From Oscillospiraceae bacterium (GTDB lineage: Bacteria; Bacillota_A; Clostridia; Oscillospirales; Oscillospiraceae): a stretch of 32,769 nucleotides of DNA. Made by a program: the position numbers and the translations under genes. The first letter of the stretch is position 1. Every line of letters starts with the position of its first letter. Below are positions 29,158 through 32,769 of the stretch, one piece after another. The notes beneath the pieces are model-generated. The model made no database searches and was not told the DNA's origin. It saw only the letters and a list, made by a program, of their open reading frames with translations. The stretch covers positions 1 through 32,769 of the forward strand of contig JAETOP010000032.1 in NCBI GenBank assembly GCA_021771675.1, written 5' to 3'.

Positions 29158-30438
29158 TTACGGTCTTTCCCGGCGGGGGAAGAACAGCCCCAGCAGTCCG
29201 CAGGCTGCGGCGGGAAGCACCCAGTGGAACCCGAGGGCGGAGAGGGGCAGATGCTTTACAAAGGCCAGGGGGAGCCCCAGGTCCGCCGCCGCGGTCAGCA
29301 GGCTTGCCGCCAGCGCGCCCAGAGCCGCCAGCCGGTACACCCAGTCGTTGGGGATGCGCCGGTCAAAGAACGTCAGAAGGATCAGCACCAGGGTGGGGGG
29401 ATAGACCACGTTCAAAATGGGGCCAGCGATGGCGACGATCTGGTCCAGACCGAAGTTGGACGCTCCGGCGCTGAACACGCAGATGAGGACTGTCAGCAGG
29501 GAGTAGGAGACACGTCCCCCGGAGAGCCGGGAGAAATAGGAGGCGGCGGAGCTGACCAGGGCCACGGCGGTGGTGACGCAGGCCAGGGCCACCACCACGG
29601 CGAACAGGATGGTCCCCGCGCCGCCCAGGAGATTGCGCACGATGGAGACCACCAGGAAGGTGCGGAGCACAGACAGGTCAAAGAACTTTGAAGTGGTGAC
29701 GCCCAAATAGGTCAGTCCCATATAGACCACCAGCAGGGCCGCGCCCGCCACGGCACCGGCGCCGGCCACCACCCGGAACTGGGAGCGGGCGTCCGTATAG
29801 CCCTTGTCCCGGGCGCTTTTCAGCACGATGATGCCAAACACCATGGCCGCCAGCACGTCCATGGTCTGGTAGCCCGCCTCGATGCCCGTGAAGACCACAT
29901 TGTCGACCAAAACCCGGTCAGGCACCGGGCCGATGGGGCGCAGGACGCCCCGGACGATCAGGACCAGCAGGCCAATCAGCAGAGCGGGTGTCAGGAATTT
30001 GCCCACGATATCCACCACCGCGGATTCCTTCAGGCAAAGGACTAGGATCAGCAGAAAGAACAGTATGGAGAAGAGGACCGGACTGAAGCCGGAGGCCAGG
30101 GGAGCCACGGACATTTCATAGGTGGTGGCGGCGGTGCGGGGAATGGCAAGCATGGGGCCGATGCACAGCACGATGGCGCTCATCAAGAGGGCGGAGGGGA
30201 CTCTGCCGATGGGGCGGGTGATGCCCTCGGGACCGCCTGTGCGGAGAATGGCGAACAGCGCCAGCAGGGCCAGGCCGATGTCGGCGGCGTAATAGCAGAG
30301 AAAGCCTAGAAACCACTGGGCGCCGCACCCAAGGCCCAGATAGGGAGGAAAGATCACATTGCCCGCCCCAAAAAACATGGAGAAGAGGGCGAAGCCGATG
30401 ACGCAGATATCTCGGAGTTCTGTGCGGGTGTGTTTCAT
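29158..30438 (-). CDS. brnQ: Branched-chain amino acid:cation symporter (BrnQ/LIVCS family)
   Basis: A 426-residue integral membrane protein with about 12 hydrophobic segments. The N-terminal motif FALFSMFFGAGNVIFPPYLG is diagnostic of the LIVCS family of Na+ or H+-coupled Leu/Ile/Val importers. Further family features are GPMLAIPRTAATTYE and the FFLLILVLCLKESAVVDIVGKFLTP stretch. I place the start at ATG 30,438 (KHTRTELRDICVIG), with GGGAGG five bases upstream; an in-frame upstream ATG at 30,504 has no ribosome site and would add a non-homologous tail. It stands alone as a chromosomal housekeeping gene. Confidence 0.93.
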   Translation of the reverse strand: MKHTRTELRDICVIGFALFSMFFGAGNVIFPPYLGLGCGAQWFLGFLCYYAADIGLALLALFAILRTGGPEGITRPIGRVPSALLMSAIVLCIGPMLAIPRTAATTYEMSVAPLASGFSPVLFSILFFLLILVLCLKESAVVDIVGKFLTPALLIGLLVLIVRGVLRPIGPVPDRVLVDNVVFTGIEAGYQTMDVLAAMVFGIIVLKSARDKGYTDARSQFRVVAGAGAVAGAALLVVYMGLTYLGVTTSKFFDLSVLRTFLVVSIVRNLLGGAGTILFAVVVALACVTTAVALVSSAASYFSRLSGGRVSYSLLTVLICVFSAGASNFGLDQIVAIAGPILNVVYPPTLVLILLTFFDRRIPNDWVYRLAALGALAASLLTAAADLGLPLAFVKHLPLSALGFHWVLPAAACGLLGLFFPRRERP

Positions 30439-30524
30439 GAAGAACCTCCCTGAGCAGTTTGTGCGCGAAGCGGGTGCGTTGTGCCAGCTGACGGATTTCG
30501 GCAAAAGACAGCTTGTGACAGCGC

Positions 30525-30553
30525 ATTATATGACAGTTTTGCGGCAAAGTCAA
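30525..30553 (-). promoter_or_regulatory. SigA promoter of brnQ
   Basis: On the minus strand TTGACT (30,548-30,553), exactly 17 bp, then TATAAT (30,525-30,530), about 87 bp upstream of the brnQ ATG. The rest of the 300-bp divergent interval shows no other gene. Confidence 0.8.
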
Positions 30554-30740
30554 TGTTGTGCGGATTGCATAAAAGTATAAGAAGGATGGAATGGGGAGAG
30601 ACAGCAGGGCGGATGCCCTGCAAAAAGGAGCGGAAAATAGGCGGGAGAGCGGGAACTTTTTTCCCCTGCCTGCGTCAAAAGCGAATGTGGGGAGAACACA
30701 GTGCTCCCTGAAGTCAAGAACAGCAAAGAGGAGAACATGT

Positions 30741-31442
30741 ATGAAAAGAAAAGGTATTTCCCTGATCCTGGCACTGGTGCTGCTGTTGTCCCTGGCCGCC
30801 TGCGGCGGGAAGCAGACGCCTGCGGAAGACGGCGGGAAGCCGGAGGAAGAGATCTCCGGCGCGACGCCTGACACGGACGGCACCACGGACGATACTACGG
30901 ACGACACCCAGGGGACGCCGGAGGACAGCGAGGTCAGTGAGACACAGGATGCCGACGGCTCAACGGAGCAAAACCGGCGGCCGGAGAACGGCACGGCGCA
31001 GAGACCGGCGGACAGCCAGAACGGCCCCGCCTCCAAGGTGGACCTGACGGCGTTTTATGAGAGCCTGACCGGCGGAGAGGAGTGGCCCGCCATGATGCAG
31101 GCCGAGGGCGAGGTGCTGGACAGCTTCTATCCCGGCCTGTCCGATATTGCCGCCAACCAATGCCTGGTGTACACCGCTATGATCTCCGCCGCCGTGGGCG
31201 AGATCGCCCTGGTGGAGGTGCGGAACGCGGATGACGTGCAGAAGGTGAAGGATATCTTCCAGGCCCGGATCGACTACCAGGTGGGCGACGATGCAAACCC
31301 CGGCGGCGCCTGGTATCCCGAGAGCATCGAGGGCTGGAAAAACGGCTCCCGTATCGTCTCCAACGGCAATTACGTGATGCTGGCGGCCCTGAGCGACGGG
31401 GCCGACGATGCTGTCGCCGCGTTCAACGCCCTGTTCGCGTAA
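30741..31442 (+). CDS. DUF4358 domain-containing lipoprotein
   Basis: A 233-residue lipoprotein with signal MKRKGISLILALVLLLSLAAC (Cys21). A long acidic Thr/Asp/Glu-rich linker (about 25-105) is followed by a C-terminal domain of about 115 residues with LDSFYPGLSDIAANQCLVYTAMISAAVGEIALVEV, VKDIFQARIDYQ and IVSNGNYVMLAAL. This fits DUF4358, a family of small Firmicutes lipoproteins of unknown function. The ATG at 30,741 has AGAGGAG upstream, better than the longer in-frame start at 30,591. It is not part of the element, and is not obviously related to the five element lipoproteins beyond its signal peptide. Confidence 0.88.
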   Translation: MKRKGISLILALVLLLSLAACGGKQTPAEDGGKPEEEISGATPDTDGTTDDTTDDTQGTPEDSEVSETQDADGSTEQNRRPENGTAQRPADSQNGPASKVDLTAFYESLTGGEEWPAMMQAEGEVLDSFYPGLSDIAANQCLVYTAMISAAVGEIALVEVRNADDVQKVKDIFQARIDYQVGDDANPGGAWYPESIEGWKNGSRIVSNGNYVMLAALSDGADDAVAAFNALFA

Positions 31443-31455
31443 GAGAAGTATATGC

Positions 31456-31493
31456 AAAAACGGACTTCCGCCCGCGGGCGGAAGTCCGTTTTT
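31456..31493. terminator. Bidirectional terminator between convergent genes
   Basis: AAAAACGGACTTCCGCCC / GGGCGGAAGTCCGTTTTT form a near-uninterrupted stem flanked by A- and T-tracts. It serves both the DUF4358 gene and the DUF362 gene. Confidence 0.92.
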
Positions 31494-31499
31494 ATTCTA

Positions 31500-32621
31500 T
31501 TAGATGTTCACAAGCTCGTATACACGACTGCCCAGGCCCAGCTTTTCCGCGTGCTCCAGGCAGACCTCCCACTCGGTGTCCGGGTGGGCCTTTTTAAAGA
31601 GGTCGCCCTCATTGCAGGCGCACTCCTTGTCAAACAGTACGGAGCCGGGAACGGCGGCCTGTGCCAGCACCGCGTCGGCGCAGGCCTGGTCCAGGGCCAC
31701 GGGATCGAAGGAGGCAAACATGCCTACATTGGGGACGATGGGCACGTCGTTTTCCCCGTGGCAGTCGCAGTTGGGGGACACGTCCAGCACCAGGGACACA
31801 TGGAAGCAGGGGCGGCCGTCCACCACCGCCTTGGTGTACTCGGCGATTTTCTTATTCAGGATGGCGGGGGCCTCGTCATACAGACACTGGATGGCGTCCT
31901 TGGGGCACACGGCGATGCACCGGGCACAGCCCACGCACTTGTCAGTATCGATGCTGGCCTTGCCGTCCGGGCCGAACTGGGGGGCGCCGTGGGCGCAGAT
32001 CCTGGCGCAGGCCTTGCAGCCAATGCAATGTTTCTGCTTGACAAAGGGCTTGCCGGAGTTGTGCTGCTCCATCTTACCTGCCCGGGAGCCGCAGCCCATG
32101 CCGATGTTCTTCAAAGTGCCGCCCATACCGGCCTGCTCGTGGCCCTTGAAGTGGGTGAGGGAGATGAACACGTCGGCGTCCATCACGGCCCGGCCGATCT
32201 TGGCGGCCTTCACATACTCGCCGCCCTCCACGGGGACCTCCACCTCGTCGTTGCCCTTCAGTCCGTCGGCAATGATGATGTGGCAGCCGGTGTTGTAGGG
32301 GTTGAAGCCGTTTTGATAGGCGGATTCGATGTGGTCCAGGGCGTTCTTCCGGCCGCCCACGTACAGAGTGTTGCAGTCCGTCAGGAAGGGCTTGCCGCCC
32401 TGACTCTTCACCAGGTCCGCCACTACCTTGGCCCAGTTGGGCCGCAGGTAGGCCAGGTTGCCCGGCTCACCAAAGTGCATCTTGATGGCGACAAATTTGT
32501 CCTCCATGTCGATGTTGCCGAAGCCGGCGGTCATCATCAGGCGGGCCAGCTTCTGGGGCAGGTTCTCCCGCCAGCTGGGGCAGCGGAAGTCCGCAAAGTA
32601 GACTTTTGATCTCTCTGCCAT
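31500..32621 (-). CDS. DUF362 domain-containing 4Fe-4S protein
   Basis: A 373-residue cytoplasmic protein. The N-terminal DUF362 domain (about 1-190) contains AIKMHFGEPGNLAYLRP, FLTDCNTLYVGGRKNALDH and LTHFKGHEQAGMGGTLKNIGMGC. Two 4Fe-4S ferredoxin motifs follow: CIGCKACARIC at 199-209 and CVGCARCIAVC at 229-239, each continuing to a fourth cysteine or proline. A last DUF362-like segment comes after (FASFDPVALDQACADAV). It is common in anaerobes and often annotated as a ferredoxin or 4Fe-4S-binding protein; the substrate is unknown. The ATG at 32,621 has AAAAGGAG upstream. Ordinary chromosomal gene. Confidence 0.92.
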   Translation of the reverse strand: MAERSKVYFADFRCPSWRENLPQKLARLMMTAGFGNIDMEDKFVAIKMHFGEPGNLAYLRPNWAKVVADLVKSQGGKPFLTDCNTLYVGGRKNALDHIESAYQNGFNPYNTGCHIIIADGLKGNDEVEVPVEGGEYVKAAKIGRAVMDADVFISLTHFKGHEQAGMGGTLKNIGMGCGSRAGKMEQHNSGKPFVKQKHCIGCKACARICAHGAPQFGPDGKASIDTDKCVGCARCIAVCPKDAIQCLYDEAPAILNKKIAEYTKAVVDGRPCFHVSLVLDVSPNCDCHGENDVPIVPNVGMFASFDPVALDQACADAVLAQAAVPGSVLFDKECACNEGDLFKKAHPDTEWEVCLEHAEKLGLGSRVYELVNI

Positions 32622-32688
32622 GTTTTGATACTCCTTTTCTTTCCCTCAGAACTTTGAACCTGTATTCATAACCGGGGAATGCCGGATG

Positions 32689-32769
32689 GACGAGGATTTT
32701 TCTCGTCAGACAAGGAGATTTTCCGCAGCCATACTGACGTATGGCAAGGGAAAGCGACGCCGTATGGCG
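32689..32769. repeat. Dyad-rich intergenic stretch at the window edge
   Basis: GACGAG/CTCGTC (32,689-32,707), GCCATAC/GTATGGC (32,728-32,745, 4-nt loop) and a CGCC/GGCG dyad at 32,758-32,769 lie in a row, with GTATGGC occurring twice. The arrangement suggests a REP or MITE-like intergenic repeat, but the window ends here and no coding frame is convincing. Confidence 0.35.

Noticed and set aside
1..32769. CRISPR arrays or rRNA genes
   Set aside because: No regularly spaced direct repeats with unique spacers and no rRNA-like sequence were seen on either strand.

Overview
The window looks like a chromosomal segment of a gut-type Clostridia, probably Oscillospiraceae (Flavonifractor/Oscillibacter-like). 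Reasons: fairly GC-rich genes with strong AGGAGG-type ribosome sites, consensus housekeeping promoters, BlaI/M56, BrnQ, DUF362 and DUF4358 lipoprotein genes, and a mobilizable-element backbone typical of that group. The taxonomic call is inference from gene content, not from a marker gene.

The central fact is a 25.4-kb integrated mobile element, about 497 to 25,864, sitting inside a tRNA-Leu(UAG) gene. The tRNA is cut in its anticodon loop: its 5' half lies at 465-503 and its 3' half at 25,858-25,910, and the two acceptor strands (GCGCCTG / CAGGCGC) still pair perfectly. Joining the two element ends rebuilds an attP with perfect 10-bp inverted arms around an 8-bp centre. The 7-bp core shared by both ends (TTTAGGT) is exactly the anticodon loop, so the natural attB dyad is the anticodon stem. 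Just inside the left end the element carries a complete tRNA-Leu(UAG) gene (590-674) with its own promoter and terminator, apparently a replacement for the gene it breaks.

Element layout from the left: replacement tRNA; two AT-rich cargo genes (HEPN-like, DUF4238); two large serine recombinases in tandem on the minus strand, the second short at its C-terminus; a small conserved protein; a mobilization module (relaxase with a MobB-like gene nested in another frame, MobC, a hairpin-rich oriT candidate, and a RepA-like ATPase); accessory backbone genes (zinc-finger protein, sigma-70-like factor, DUF6550-like and DUF6809-like proteins); and an unrecognised 385-aa protein with a structured leader.

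The right half holds a STAND/LuxR (MalT-like) regulator followed by a tight ten-gene run, 16,142-23,882: DUF2442, five tandem lipoproteins, two DUF3137 membrane proteins, a small two-helix membrane protein and a DUF3592-like membrane protein. This looks like a single envelope system of unknown function and is the best candidate here for an undescribed system. An AlbA_2/ATPase regulator closes the element.

Outside the element, the left flank is a partial pyridoxal kinase gene. The right flank has a BlaI repressor with an M56 protease fused to an LCP domain, a BrnQ transporter, a DUF4358 lipoprotein and a DUF362 ferredoxin-like protein, ending in a dyad-rich intergenic stretch.
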